Assembly (NCBI GenBank): GCA_021234155.1
Contig: JAJEKV010000014.1
Coordinates: 16,340,872-16,404,871, forward strand
DNA length: 64,000 nucleotides
From: Isoetes taiwanensis
Taxonomy: Eukaryota; Streptophyta; Lycopodiopsida; Isoetales; Isoetaceae
Direction: 5' to 3'
Part shown: one piece after another, positions 11,226-23,216 of the stretch
Layout of the letters: the number at the start of each line of letters is the position of its first letter
Position numbering within the stretch: the first letter of the stretch is position 1
Program-made: the position numbers and the translations under genes
Notes under the pieces: generated by a model
The model's database searches: none
What the model was told of the DNA's origin: nothing
What the model saw: the letters and a program-made list of their open reading frames with translations, nothing else

Positions 11226-11836
11226 GGTGATTCCATCCGGTGGATTCACGGCGACGTGATTCCACCGGACGGAATCAGATTTTGCTTGGTGATTCCGGTC
11301 AGGAAGGAATCAGATTGTGGTGATCCGTAGGGAGGAATTGTAAGGTGGTGATTCCGTAGGGGGAATCGAATATGGTGATTCCGATGCCGGGGAATTGTAA
11401 AGGTGGTGATTCCGTGCCGGGATCCTCGGCGGGTGATTCCATCCGTGATATTACGACGTCGTGATTCCATCGCGTGGAATAATTCCGTGGTGATTCCGTC
11501 CGACGGTATTCCCCGGCGTGATTCCGGGTGGAATCCTCTCACGGTGATTCCATCCCACGGGTATTACAGCGCCGTGATTCCATCGCGTGGAATAATTCCG
11601 TGGTGATTCCGTCCGACGGTATTCCGTCGTCGTGATTCCTTCGCGAGGTATAAATACGTGGTGATTCCATCCGGCAGTATTCTACCGTTGTGATTCCGCG
11701 GGACGGTATTGAATTTATTGCCGCATCGTCAGCACGGAAAACGGGCCTCGACACGGATCCCGTTGGGGGTTTGTGATTCGCGGTAGGGAATAACCGCGAT
11801 GGAATCACCAAAACCAGGGTAAGGATATTTTCACCC
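11226..11836 (-). repeat. Right terminal inverted repeat of the MULE
   Basis: About 611 bases, the inverse of 2529-3146, made of GTGATTCC units (for example 11227, 11349, 11408, 11461, 11573, 11662). The outer end reads GGTAAGGATATTTTCACCC. It should hold the promoter of the leftward accessory gene. Confidence 0.9.
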
Positions 11837-11848
11837 GGAGCCTTGAAG

Positions 11849-14743
11849 CTGTGTAGATTATTATCTTCCCTTTTTTATCCCTGTCGATGGTACTAATCTT
11901 AATTCTGATAATTAGAAAAAGAAAGTAAAAGCATTGAATCATTTTTTCATGCAGATTTGGAGGTAAAGAATGAGATCCGCAAGCGAAAGTGCCTGGGACA
12001 TTCCAGCGCCAAGCCTCTCGGCAGAGAGGATTTGTCGGAATATCAGCCCAATGAGTAATCCCAGTGGTAATTTTTGGAGAAATGTCGGGGCGAAGTTCTA
12101 ATCTAAACATTGCAAGGTGGATTCTTGTCAATTCTTTTCCGAACTAGAACCCTATGCGTTCGGGCAATGCAAGAAAAGCTAGGTAGCAAATACATGCCAA
12201 TCGGCAAGAAGATACCTTAGATCAGGCAAGATGCCTAGATGGTTGGATTCACGCTCTAAATCCTCTGTTTTCGCCTAAAATATCGGAGCATAGAGCGGGG
12301 ACAAAGGCAAAAGCCAGATGATAGAACATGAACAGAGCAAATTTGAAGAAAAAGTCGATGTCATTCATGTCATCATAAGCTCCACAGGGAGCAAATTTTC
12401 TTTGTGGCAATGGCTTGTCACAATTCATTGCATATTTTCGATCGCCGGTCAAAGGTGGCCGGGATTTCCACATCTTTGCCCGGATTTTCTAGTGCCCTGT
12501 ATTTTTGCATAACCCAGCTTCAAAGCCCTATTGCTGCACATATCTGAGAGATATTTGCATTCTTAAAATCATGCTACAAATCGCTAAAATCATTGGGCAA
12601 CGTAATGCCCATCTCAAAACCAAAAGCTTCGAGACGCCGCCTTCTAGAGTAGTAGATCTAAGCAGTGGAAATGAGTGCCCTTGCCGGAATGCCAGAATGA
12701 GGACATCTACCACAAGCGCCATACCCTTCGAAAGTATGCTTGCATCAGAACAGGCGATCGCAGAACAGGGGTGAACAGAGGTGCCTTGGGTTCAGCCATA
12801 GCCGTAATAATGGGTTTCTTCGACCTGAAGAAAAGGAGGAGGTTCGTAATGGTTTCTTCGACCAGAAGAAAAGGACACGTGTGGGAAGCAACAATTTTTC
12901 TCCTCTTATTTTAGAAAGGCCTAAATAAATAGACGTGGCAACCTGTGGGCTCGTCTCAGCCCAGGAATATTAGAAGTGAATTTGTTATGAGAACAAATTA
13001 CACAGCCCAGGTAGTGATGAAAGGCTAAAAGCTATGCAATTCCTTATTTCGATAAATACTTGGGGATGTATTTACTTTGCCTTCTACTTAGTGCAGAAAA
13101 ATAATTAGACTTGCAATATCCTTCTTTGTTCTTTAATTTTAAAAAGAGAGAACATCTTGTAACGTTTATAACTGGTCTTCTGAGATGCACACAATACCAT
13201 CATTGCTCTAGGGAAGATTATGATCAGTTTAGTAGTGTATACATATCCAACTTGTAGAATGGCTCAAGCTCCTACAAATTTTAAGCATCACAAAAGCTCT
13301 TTGTGATTTATGGGGATGCATGGTTGGACCACACAATTGTATCATTTAGGTGTCATAGTTTAACTCAAGATATATCTAAGAGACTCGAAGGTTGATCCAA
13401 TACTAAAGCCTTCTTCCTATCAAATGCAAGGATGGCAACTTCTTAATGTTATGTGATATCAAGACGAATACAAAAACTCCCCGTATCCAATTGCTCTCAT
13501 GGCCAATTAGTCTGGGCGTTAAGAATTCCATCCATCTATCTATCCATTGTTATGGATCACACCAATGAACCATACCTTTTATATCTTTGAACCCTTATTC
13601 AAGACTTCTCAGTCAATTCATGGTCTCACAATCCGTAATCCATCCAAAACTGCTACATGATCCACAATCAAACTGTTAGCAATGACAAAAAGATCTCTAT
13701 TTGAAATAAACACAGAATATGAGTTACACGAATAACTCAGAATGGCCAAGATCTAGTCCACCAAAATCAGAGCTAGGTCAAGATACAATAACCAATCTAT
13801 GGTAATTCACCGCCAACCGGGTCATTCAGTGCTAAGAACTGGCATACCTATGGCAAGGCTTGACAATCAGCTTCCACTAGTAGCTCCTCCCTCGAGCCAA
13901 CATTCCTCAATATAAAACACCAAGAGTTAGGCTCCAGAATAGTAAAAGGTTATTGAACATTAACAACAGAAGCTCTAGGAAAAAGTAATGGCTTTCATAG
14001 AACCAGATTCAAGAGCGAATGAGTAGAGCAGTCTTCTTTGACTGCCTATCACTCTTCCGACCATACCTCTCTTATTAGGATGAACTACTGGAAGTGCTGC
14101 TTCAATTCGAAAACTAGATTCCAACGGAAATTGGAGCTCTGGTTGGCGAGATATATGTAGTTGAAGTTCAACTTCTATTTATAGGTCTCTGCTACGACTT
14201 TAGCTCTTTCAATCGATTGGCCCTCATGAACTTGTTAATTTTGGCCTAATCAAATTAGAGCTCCCCAATTTGCCCCAAATCGATTTGGGGGCAATTCGAG
14301 AAGGAGGAGGAGCCTATTCAACCAAAGGAGCATAGAGAACCTAAGAGATAAAGGATCTAGCCAAGATACCAGTTAGGAGGCTTAGTTAGCTTAAGATTCT
14401 AGTTAAGGATTAACCCTTGTATGCTTAGATGGATGATTAATCTTTTATTGATGCTCTAGTTGAGAATGTGGATGGATTTATGGTAGTTTTTTTTCTGCAC
14501 ATCGTGTGCTTGTCAGATAAAAGGGGGTAGAGACCTAAAGGCTAGTAGGAATAGAGATCTTTCTCGCTAGAATCTCATAAATCCCAATAAATGTGACCTG
14601 TGCACAAGAACCCACCTGGTTGTGGATGTTATGCCAAGATTGAGCACCATACGATAGACATAATGGTGAAATGGAGGTGGAGCCTTGCTGAGCATGGCTA
14701 CTGAGGCTCCTATAGTGTGTTAGGCTTATAGTGGGTCACTGCA
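11849..14743. other. Intergenic, no supported gene
   Basis: About 2.9 kb without a recognisable gene. Short frames around 12250-12920 show no motif I can defend. From 12940 to 14740 no frame of useful length exists. The sequence looks like decayed repeat DNA. Confidence 0.4.
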
Positions 14744-14759
14744 TGTCACAAGACACCCA

Positions 14760-15310
14760 AAAATTTAACCACTATAATAAATCACTAGGAAACCACTATA
14801 GATGTGGTTTTTTATGTCAAAATTTTCATTCCTAATAAAAACCACATAACATAGTGGTTTTCATAACTAGTGCATAGTTATTCATGTTGCTTTTTTTATT
14901 ATAGCATGGTTTATTGAAACCGATATTGTTTTATTACATAGTTTCTAGCACCAGCGGGGTCATTCATGTTGGTTTTCTAATGTCACATGGTTTATTAAAT
15001 CGACAGAGTTGTGTAGCATGGTTTTTCAACACAACTTGAATGTGGCAATGGTTGTTTATGTTGGTTTTCTACTGTCATAAAGTTGAAGTACTTTATGGCA
15101 TGCTTTTTTATACCAACTTAAATGCCATGGTGGTATTCATGCTAGTTTTTTATTGTCACGGTGTGTGTTATAAAATGGTTGTGGTATATATCATAATTTC
15201 AATACCAAGTTAATTGTCATGGTAGATATTCGCCTAAAAGGACTTGGCTATCTATAGTGATTACTCATAACGCATCCAAAAACATTATCATAATTAACCA
15301 CCAAACCACC
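14760..15310. repeat. Left subterminal repeats of the CACTA-like element
   Basis: Degenerate units about 80-90 bases apart share ATTCATGTTGGTTTTCTA..TGTCA and CATGGTTT (near 14882, 14963, 15053 and 15135). Facing copies of TGTGGTTTTT and AAAAACCACA lie near 14805 and 14840. Such repeats are the usual transposase binding zone of CACTA elements. Confidence 0.6.
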
Positions 15311-15983
15311 ATAGATATGGTCTTTTGTCTTTTTTTGTTTTTTTGAAGCACTTTGACCTTATTCGAATATCATAGCACAAAGGTATCTTTTGTAATTTGT
15401 CATTGTTTGGTCTCTTGTAAATTGTTTTGCATCTTTAGAAAACCAATATATTTAATGGTTTTCTAGAACTATATGCGGTTTTACATTCACACTTCTTACA
15501 TTAACTAGCTGAGGTTTATATCATGATCTTCTATCAGTATTCTGAAAGTATAGTCGCTACTTACTAATATAAGATCATTTATTGCTTAGACATTAGAATC
15601 AACTACTTTTTCAATGTACTTATGTGTAACCTAATGCATATACTTGATGCATTAGAAAATGTCAAATATAATATCCGAGTACTTTTTCTTTTGATGCATA
15701 TGTTCCCTAGCTCGGATTCCTTCCTTGTTGATCCATTTACACCTGCAGATAATAAACTGAATGTTAGTGCATTCATACACTTTACCAAGTTTGGTTCCAA
15801 GATACAATCCATCAAATTTCATATTTAGAATTATCTTTAGAGCTTTCTAATGTTGATATCAATATAGGAGCATGCCAAACATAGATAGCTTCATTTGGAT
15901 TCTTGTTGGAGACACGATCATCACACAATAATCTACGAATCTGTAGTTGGTCAACAAGCCTGTTACTGCTAAGTTTTTCCCTC

Positions 15984-16110
15984 GAAAACCCTTCGAGACA
16001 AGGGTTTTTAATATTGGACAACAATAAGCCTGTTGCCCCTTGTTTGGATTCCATAGGCCATTTGGTCTTCGTGGATGATAAAATCCAATACAGTTCAATT
16101 CAATTCTATT
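15984..16110 (+). mobile_element. Diverged LINE 3' end
   Basis: It matches in outline the LINE tails at 33.6, 39.9 and 40.6 kb: a CGAAAACCCTTCGAG..AAGGGTTTTT stem-loop, then CCATAGGCCATTTGGTCTTC and a decayed TTCAATTCAATTCTATT tail. It is older than the other three copies. Confidence 0.55.
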
Positions 16111-17178
16111 TAAGAGGCCAAAACTTCAACAAATGCTAAGACTATTGAGAAATTTTCAATCGCTCTGAAAACATTTTCCTCCAATTCATAGGTTGAAGGT
16201 ATTTTCTAATGTATGATTGTATCAAGAATACAACTCTTGGATGTCTGGTCAATTATGAAAAGGCCTAGCGAGGCTTGAAGAAAACATTTTAGACCTACCG
16301 ACGCCTAACATGCCTAGCAAGGTTAACATGTTATAGATATTTACTTAGGCTGAGACCACATCATATAATGATTTTTAGGATCTTTCAACTATTTAAGTTA
16401 ACAAGATATTGATATGCCAAGCTGAATAGTTTAAATGAAGAAGCAAGGACCCCCCCCCCCCAAAGCAGGAGGAGGCCACTCTTGATCGAAGCAAATATAA
16501 ATTTGGGGAAAAGGAAGGCCAAAACAGACTAAACAAAACCACCAAGTGACAATTTAGCCTTGGGGCATGCCCCTTGGCTATACGCCACAACCAAGAAGGT
16601 TGGTCACCATGTTGTATGTAACAAATAATGATAATGATCTCACACATCTAACATCACATACATGGGTGGACGCAGACCTCTAGAAATACAAAGTATCATG
16701 GGGGTCTCTATAGAATAATGCAATCCCCACCCTTGGGCATGGGCTCTATATCATGGAGAAATCAAATGCTTCAATGCATGTTTATTTGCAAATACTGCTT
16801 TGGTCTCATTGGGGATTCAACCCTCCAGTTAGTAGATCTCCTGCAGGGCCATAGCCATACTTTGAGAAGAATTTCTGGCACTTGGAAGGGGTTCTTTGGC
16901 AACTAGACCAACGACAAGGCCGTATCCATACTTCGCGAGGAATGTTCGGCCTAGTCACAAATCTTAAAACATACCCCAAATTTTGTACTTACAGTTATGA
17001 ATTTCATGCTATAGAAGTAGTTGTTGGTGGGTTTATGCTTGCATTGATTTCACTGGGGCGCAATTGCAGTTCAGGCATGTATTTATATATTTTGTTGTAC
17101 TTATTGTGTATATTTAACATTTCAATGGTTTATAATCCAATGGTTAACTTTTAAATATATGAAAAAGAATACTTAGAC

Positions 17179-17241
17179 CTAAGAGCCGGTTCACATACAC
17201 ATACAGTGAACCCTTTTACAAGCATGTGAACTGGCTCTTAG
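17179..17241. repeat. Foldback element with 18-bp arms
   Basis: CTAAGAGCCGGTTCACAT (17179-17196) faces ATGTGAACTGGCTCTTAG (17224-17241) with one G-T mismatch and a 27-base loop. A related motif, TTAAGAGCCGTTTCTCATGC, follows near 17307. This is a MITE-like remnant. Confidence 0.65.
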
Positions 17242-17608
17242 TGTAGGCTAGAATTGATCACACTACTGATGCTTGAACGACGTAAGAGCTGTCTATGGCG
17301 ACTGTCTTAAGAGCCGTTTCTCATGCACCATTGCAACCCTCACAATCACGTAAAAAGACTCGCCCTTTTACGCCCACCATCGCCAATTTGCACGAGGTAA
17401 AACAGGCCCCCTCTTCGCCTATGGTTGCATGTGAACTGGCAGGCTGGGTATACATGCAGTGCCCTGTTTTACCATGTCTAAATAGTACATGGCCTGTGAG
17501 GGTGCTCGATAAAAGGCGACGGTGCATTTATTGGCTCCCCATTTGGACTTGGATTCCAGTGGGGTATTTGACTCGTGGAATAGGGGGTATTAGACTCGTG
17601 GTTTCGGC

Positions 17609-17735
17609 ATGCACACTTATTCCACAAGTCGAATACCCCCAAAGTTAAAACTTATTCCACAAGTCGAATACCCCCAAAGTTAAAAAAAAAGTTAAAAGAT
17701 GGTCGAATACCCCCAAAGTTAAAAAAATGTTAAAA
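17609..17735. repeat. Tandem repeat, ~35-bp unit
   Basis: Units with CACAAGTCGAATACCCCCAA and AGTTAAAA occur at about 17617 and 17658, with a third partial unit at 17703. Confidence 0.8.
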
Positions 17736-18035
17736 GATCGCTCGAACGTGCACAAAGACGTTGAAAACTAAATGAACTAACCATCTGCGCCATCCATCCA
17801 ACGTTACAGCAATAAAACTGATTCTCATATTGTAATAAACTATAATAATTATGCACGACGTATTCGGCTCGCATTTGGAATCCAACCCCCTTTCGGGAGC
17901 CAATATTTCGCTCGAAAGGGCGAGCCATTTACATGACTCCGACGACGCATTTGTACCAAACCGCCCAACAAATTTGTACCAAACAAATTGAACACTCGTA
18001 ATAAATTTGTACCGAGCAGGGATAAAGCCCTCATG

Positions 18036-18054
18036 TTTTAGGGTTTAGGGTTTG
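18036..18054 (+). promoter_or_regulatory. Telo-box upstream of the NOP53 copy
   Basis: TTTTAGGGTTTAGGGTTTG lies about ten bases before the ATG at 18064. Telo-boxes (AAACCCTA and its complement) are common in plant promoters of ribosomal-protein and ribosome-biogenesis genes, which agrees with the gene identity. It also shows that 5' flanking sequence came with the gene. Confidence 0.65.
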
Positions 18055-18063
18055 TGAAACGAT

Positions 18064-20557
18064 ATGGGGAAGGCCAAGACTTTACGGAAAGGGAAGAAGG
18101 CATGGCGCAAAAACATCCCTACGGACGATGTTGATCGATTGATTGAATATACAGCTCGTGAGGAACGTACCGGCAGACCAGTAGATTCTCTTCCTGACTC
18201 TGAACTTTTCTTCGTGGACAAATTGCAAGGTTAGCTTAAACAGGTCTACATTCTCTATCTGCTACAACTTTCTGACTTTTGGTATTCAGATTCAAATATA
18301 CAGAAGAAAACTCTTAAGTACCAGAATAAAGTGCTTCACTGCGGCAGCGTTTTGCAAAGAAACAGTTTAATCTCCCCGCTGTTAGTGGCTCCAACAAGGA
18401 AGACAAAATTTAAGAAGAAAAATGGAACAAAAGGTGCAGCAGTGAAGGAGATAAAAAAACCTGTAAGACTACTTGATATTGTCAATCAGATGATACAGTA
18501 CTCTAAAGCTTCGTGTTTTCTTAGATCAAACAGGTACCAGGAGTGGAAGATGTTATTAATGATATCTGGGCTCCTGGTAGGTTTTAATATTCGTTTGCTT
18601 TTGATAATTTTCTTAATGTGGCTCATTTTATTTTAGATGATACAAAGAAGGATAGCTCAAAGAAGTCAAAAGAGGTATTTGTATATTTCTTAGAAACTTC
18701 TTTGTACAGTTCATGGTTGGTCCTTGCATGCATGTTTCTTTAATGCATCTGATCGGGCTTAGCTTGCTTTTTTATTTAGCAATGAGATACTACAAATTAA
18801 TTGAGTCCATATGACAATGAAGGTATATGCTATAACGAAGGTATAAATTAATTGCTCATGTGATGTTGAATGTAGATCTAAACTAGCTATTGATATATAA
18901 ATGTCAAATTTTTTCAAATGTTGAGTATTAACTGTCGGCTGGGTGGGCCAGAAACGAAGATTGCAGACTGATGTTCCTGCAGTGGAAGTTGATGCACCTG
19001 GCTGTTCTTACAATCCTACCTTCACAGATCATCAAGTCCATTCTAATGCCCCTCAATGTCGTTGTGCAATGTTGCAGTATCCCATATCTGAGTAGATTTT
19101 TTGTATGCCTGACTCCTTTAAACTTGACAGTGCAGGATGCATTGGGTCTTGCTGTGGCTCAGGAAATGAAAAATATTTATAAGAAAGAGCTTGAACCTTA
19201 GCCGTTACCACGTTGTGCAGTTGGTCCTCCGGTTGAGGACGAAGATGTGAGTATATTCACATCGACTTCTCATTTATGGCATAAAATTATGTAGATAGCA
19301 GGGTTTTAACTTCATCATGTTGTTGATGATTTGAAGCTCCCTTCGGTTTTTATTCGAAGTATCAGCTATTTCTTTCTGTCATTGGCTTATTAGTACATTA
19401 GATGTAATAATTAATAATGTAAAATGATTTATATACATTCCTATCATAACTGGCACCATAGCATGGTCTCGTTTTATATAGGTCTTCTTTCTTGACGTTG
19501 ATGAAGTCCAGTACCCAGATGATGAAGAAACTCTAGAAATTGGCTCAAGTTCAAGGTACATATAATTGAGTTGAACTTGCATAATTTTTTTAGAGGCAGA
19601 TAGAGTGCATGGATAAATATATTAAGTGATAATTAGTACGTAACAGATTTGCAGGGATGTCTTTTCAAGCTGGAAAATCTTGCATGTTCTAACTTGTACT
19701 TTTCAAACTTTTCATTTTCTTCTATGCCTGTTGAATGATGATGGCAGGGTTGTGAAAATGAAAAAACTTACATGAGCAGATATAAACAAGAGAAAACGCA
19801 AGCGTGAGATGCTTCGAGTAGAAAACGAGATAAAAAAGCGTAAAACGTTGAATAAAGAAATATCAATGTAAGCACGATGACTCATTAGTGGTATATGAAG
19901 ATTTGACTCTAATTTGATAAAGTTGATCTTATTAGGATCCCAAAAATTGTTGAAAGCATTGAGGCTGAAGAAAAGCAGAAGGAAAAAGTCCACGTTAGAC
20001 GAGTGGTGCCAGACAAGAAAGACTCGCTAGCTGTCCACCCCGTCTTGGGAAAACAAAGTATGTTTTATGGGTCTTGTTTTGAATTTGATATGGTGCTGAT
20101 AGAATCAGTGTCTGTAGATTCAAGCCTGAACCTGTACAAGTTCTCTTAACAGAAGAAGTGACAGACTCATTGCGTAAGCTAAAGGTGCACATACAGCTCA
20201 AAATCAGTCTTTATTTCTTCATGACATTACATGAGGCATAGCTGGGACCTTAAATTATTGCAGGGTTGTCACACATTAGCAAGGGATAGATTCAAAAGTT
20301 TACAACGACGAGGCATTTTAGAGCCATGAGTACCTGCAAGGTATGTAAACTGTTTGTATTGTTACATTTATGTGAAATTGTGACGTTTATGCAGAATAAT
20401 TTTAATCATGGAACTTCATGTGAACAGGAAAAAGGTCCCTAAAATGAGGGTAGAGTATGTACCTGGAACCAAAGGCTTGAAAGAACGTGAATCACATGCC
20501 ACATTAATGGCATAGATTAGGGCCAAGAAGCACCCTGCTGCAGATATTCCACTGTGA
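18064..20557 (+). pseudogene. NOP53: NOP53 (ribosome biogenesis) copy with four nonsense codons
   Basis: NOP53 (SMO4 in Arabidopsis) is a nucleolar factor for 60S subunit maturation. Exons I can place: 18064-18229, 18290-18462, 18525-18576, 18637-18674, 18952-19035, 19136-19246, 19482-19555, 19748-19867, 19936-20057, 20118-20184, 20264-20340 and 20428-20557. All introns have GT-AG ends and the frame is kept throughout. Family signatures are KGKKAWRKNI near the N-terminus, VEVDAPGCSYNPTFTDHQ in the middle, VQVLLTEEVTDSLRKLK, CHTLARDRFKSLQ and EYVPGTKGLKERESHATLM near the C-terminus. In-frame stops occur at 19199 (TAG), 19773 (TGA), 20327 (TGA) and 20513 (TAG). The last could be the true stop, but coding-like sequence continues to a TGA at about 20555. 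Introns show it is not a retrocopy. It probably encodes no full protein. Confidence 0.8.
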
Positions 20558-20958
20558 TTTATACAACGCATAGCCACATTAGTGTGAGCATCGGTTATTT
20601 AGTTGGTCTCTTGCAGGGCTATCTGACTCTTTATGTCCGTGCATATCACCACTCTATAAATGTGTGCATGCTAGAGGGCCTTTTTGGAAACTTTAAGGGT
20701 CATTACTTTCTGTCTGGACTTTATTTCTTTCTATCGCATGCAAGAGGTCAGTACGTGAGTGTTGCAAGGTCATCCCTTTCCGCCTATACGAGATGTTTAC
20801 CTTTTGCTTTGTTGTAGATGTTAGATCTAAATTAGTTTTCTACATATTTCTGAAAATAAATTTATTATTGTTTATGGGTTTTGGAAATGGTTGGGGTTCA
20901 AATCCCCGTGCTCCCTATTATTTTGTTGCTATTGAGGAAAACAGATACAGGAAAAAGT

Positions 20959-21230
20959 ACTACTATACATAAGAAACCATACACGGTCCTTAATAGTTAG
21001 TCTTCTATACTTGAAATGCTTCAAACAACAGACCATTACTTGTATGCATAAGAAACCATCCACTACTATACATAAGAAACCATACACGGTCCTTAATAGT
21101 TTTAGTCTTCTATACTTGAAATGCTTCAAACAACAGACCATTACTTGTATGCATAAGAAACCATCCACGGTCCTTAATAGTCTTATACTTAAAAACTTGA
21201 AATGCTTCAAACAACATAGCATTACTGGTT
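20959..21230. repeat. Tandem repeat, 103-bp unit (right subterminal region)
   Basis: A unit with ACTACTATACATAAGAAACC, ACGGTCCTTAATAG and GAAATGCTTCAAACAACA begins at 20959 and 21062, with a shortened third copy from about 21165. Beyond it, to 21640, the sequence is rich in CCATAATG/ACCACAT motifs like the left subterminal region. Confidence 0.9.
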
Positions 21231-21649
21231 TATAAATGAAAACCATATAGCTAATGCATAACAAAACCGTGCACATATAGAACAAACACACATGTGTTTT
21301 ACCATGACATTTAGCATTATAAAATCACCTCAAGCGAGCACTACATTAAATCACATCCACAACCATAATGTTATACCACATGGACAAACTGTACACTTAA
21401 ACACTATAAGTATACCACATTCATTTACCAATATGTAATACCACTTTGACAAACTCTACAAAAAAGCGATATGCGATTACCATGCCATAATACCACCCTA
21501 ACAAACCTAACAAGAGAACCCATTAGTTTAGCCACAAATGGTTTTTAATGATATCAACCCACAAACACCCATTGATTTTATAGAATGGTTTTCTTGTCAT
21601 AACCAAGGAAAAAACCATGTAGTTTTTTAATTTTGGGTGCCTTGTGTGT

Positions 21650-22299
21650 GGGGGGTATGGGTCTGACACCCCTTGGGTCGCAGGCACCGTTTGGTGGAAC
21701 GTCCTGGGCTCGGTAGGTGGGGTGAGCTGACCTATGGATTTTGAGGGGTAAGTTGGGTACGGATGTGTGGGCGCCAGTGGTACCACGATCCTCTAGCCAC
21801 ATGTGGAACCATTATGCTCCGGGAGGGGTTCGTCTCTTTCCTGCCTCATCGGACCAGGAAGATACAACCTAGAGTAGTCTCAGAGGGTGATTCTATGAGA
21901 TTACGTCTCCGAGAGGCTACAATCACGCCATAGCATGCTTTAGCCTATCTGCAAAGTGTGCACAAGAGCGGCGGATGGAGTGGACTACCCTAGACATTGT
22001 TCTCTGCCAGCCAATGCCATTGTCATGATTCCGCCTATTGTTATTCGGAGACCATGACTATCAGCGCCCTCCCCCCCCTTCCCCTCCCCGGTCTCCGCCG
22101 TGAGTCTGAGCCTACGGTAGAACCCTACATATTATTTATGTGTGTTGTTGCTATTGCTAACATGTATGTATGCTTCCGCCGTATAGGATATCCCATAAAA
22201 GGCGTGGGACGAATGACACCTCCATGCCCTTCACTCGGACACTTGGCCATCACAGGTGGTGATGGAAATGGTCATGCAAATTATATCTGAGCAAATTGA
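21650..22299. other. Intergenic, no gene recognised
   Basis: GC-richer and non-coding in appearance. A C-rich run occurs near 22071-22090. It may belong to an unidentified retroelement. Confidence 0.35.
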
Positions 22300-22848
22300 T
22301 CATATTGAAGTCACATGATAGATTGAAGACATGAACAACTATGGGAAATAATATTTGCATATGTTATTGACCATGGTGAACAAATGGTACACAGAAGTAC
22401 GTATTTGTATAAGGGTTATTATTCAGTATATTTATTTAGAAAGATTGAAGAGGTGGAATAATATGGAGCCAAACGAAGTTTGATTATATGGTAAGTTTCT
22501 ATACAGAAAAAAAAGGGATAATGCTTGGGCTCCTTAGCGGCTGGATCGATCCCATATCGGTCGGATCTGGCCATATAGGATTGAGAAGAATGATATTATA
22601 TGAACATTGGAACAGCTGCATACTCATTAATGCAGGCTTGGGTTCTCGGAGAATAGGGTTGTGATGAACAGTGTTCTGCTTATCATTTGGATGGTAATGA
22701 TATAATGGTTATGGCGATATGAAATAGTTCATTACTATGTTATTGTTTAGAATATTGTTTGAGATAAACAATAGTTCTAAAAATTCTAGAAGATCCACAT
22801 TGATTAAGTTGTTTAAATAGCCTAGTTGACATCTAACAAATCTTCATT

Positions 22849-22861
22849 TAGTATCAGAGCC
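22849..22861 (+). other. Primer-binding site, initiator tRNA-Met type
   Basis: TAGTATCAGAGCC differs by one base from TGGTATCAGAGCC, the usual plant copia site complementary to the 3' end of initiator tRNA-Met. It sits just after the presumed LTR end. Confidence 0.7.
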
Positions 22862-23216
22862 AATGGGCATCTCTATTAAGTGATGTTAATGTATTTAAAG
22901 GTACAAGTGGATTCCAAGTATGGAAAGAGAAGATAAAGGAAGTATTAGAAGTTGAAGGTCTGTGGACTTTTGTTACTGGAGATGCAAATGAAGTGAAGCA
23001 GATTAGCAGACGAGGTAAGGCAGTCATTATTAATACTGCAACGTCAAGTACCAAGAAAGCTGAAATTTCAAAGGATAAGGATGATGCAAGTGACACTGAG
23101 GTAACAAGCCCTGATGATAATGTAACTGCCAAACTGATTGAAGCAAGTGAAATTAGGATCTAGCATACTTCTAAAAGTTATGGGTATGAGTCCACGTGCT
23201 ATATGGAAATATTTGA

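Larger units (their letters stand above)
2522..11841 (+). mobile_element. MULE (Mutator-like) transposon, ~9.3 kb, two convergent genes
   Basis: Both ends carry the same ~0.6-kb sequence in opposite orientation, starting GGGTGAAAATATCCTTACCC on the left and closing with its reverse complement on the right. Inside, a MULE-type transposase runs rightward from the left TIR and a second gene runs leftward from the right TIR. That is the layout known for maize MuDR (mudrA/mudrB). CTTGAAG occurs directly outside each end (2515-2521 and 11842-11848), part of a 7/9-matching 9-mer, which fits a decayed 9-bp target-site duplication. The middle holds a minisatellite (6240-6895), a captured host-gene fragment (about 7590-7990) and an extra cluster of TIR-type subrepeats (8010-8275). 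Suspected frameshifts in both genes suggest this copy is no longer autonomous, though the TIRs remain very alike. Confidence 0.85.
14747..21646. mobile_element. Probable CACTA-like (En/Spm-type) element carrying a host gene copy
   Basis: The left end starts CACAAGACACCCAAAAATTT. The right end, read inward from 21646 on the other strand, starts CACAAGGCACCCAAAATT, giving an imperfect inverted terminus of about 20-25 bases. The trinucleotide TGT flanks both ends (14744-14746 and 21647-21649), as expected for the 3-bp target duplications of CACTA elements. Both ends carry subterminal repeats rich in ATGGTTTT and TGTCA motifs (14760-15310 and 20959-21640). No transposase is visible, so it would be non-autonomous. 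Inside are a LINE tail, a small foldback element and a 12-exon NOP53 copy. The boundaries rest on short matches and could be coincidental. Confidence 0.55.

Noticed and set aside
12249-12473. Minus-strand frame with a hydrophobic stretch faintly like a SCAMP membrane segment
   Set aside because: Similarity is too weak and no neighbouring exon continues the family pattern.
20896-20920. GGTTCAAATCCCC-like tRNA T-arm or SINE B-box
   Set aside because: No matching acceptor, D or anticodon arm and no A-box at proper spacing; a T-arm-like match alone is not a tRNA.
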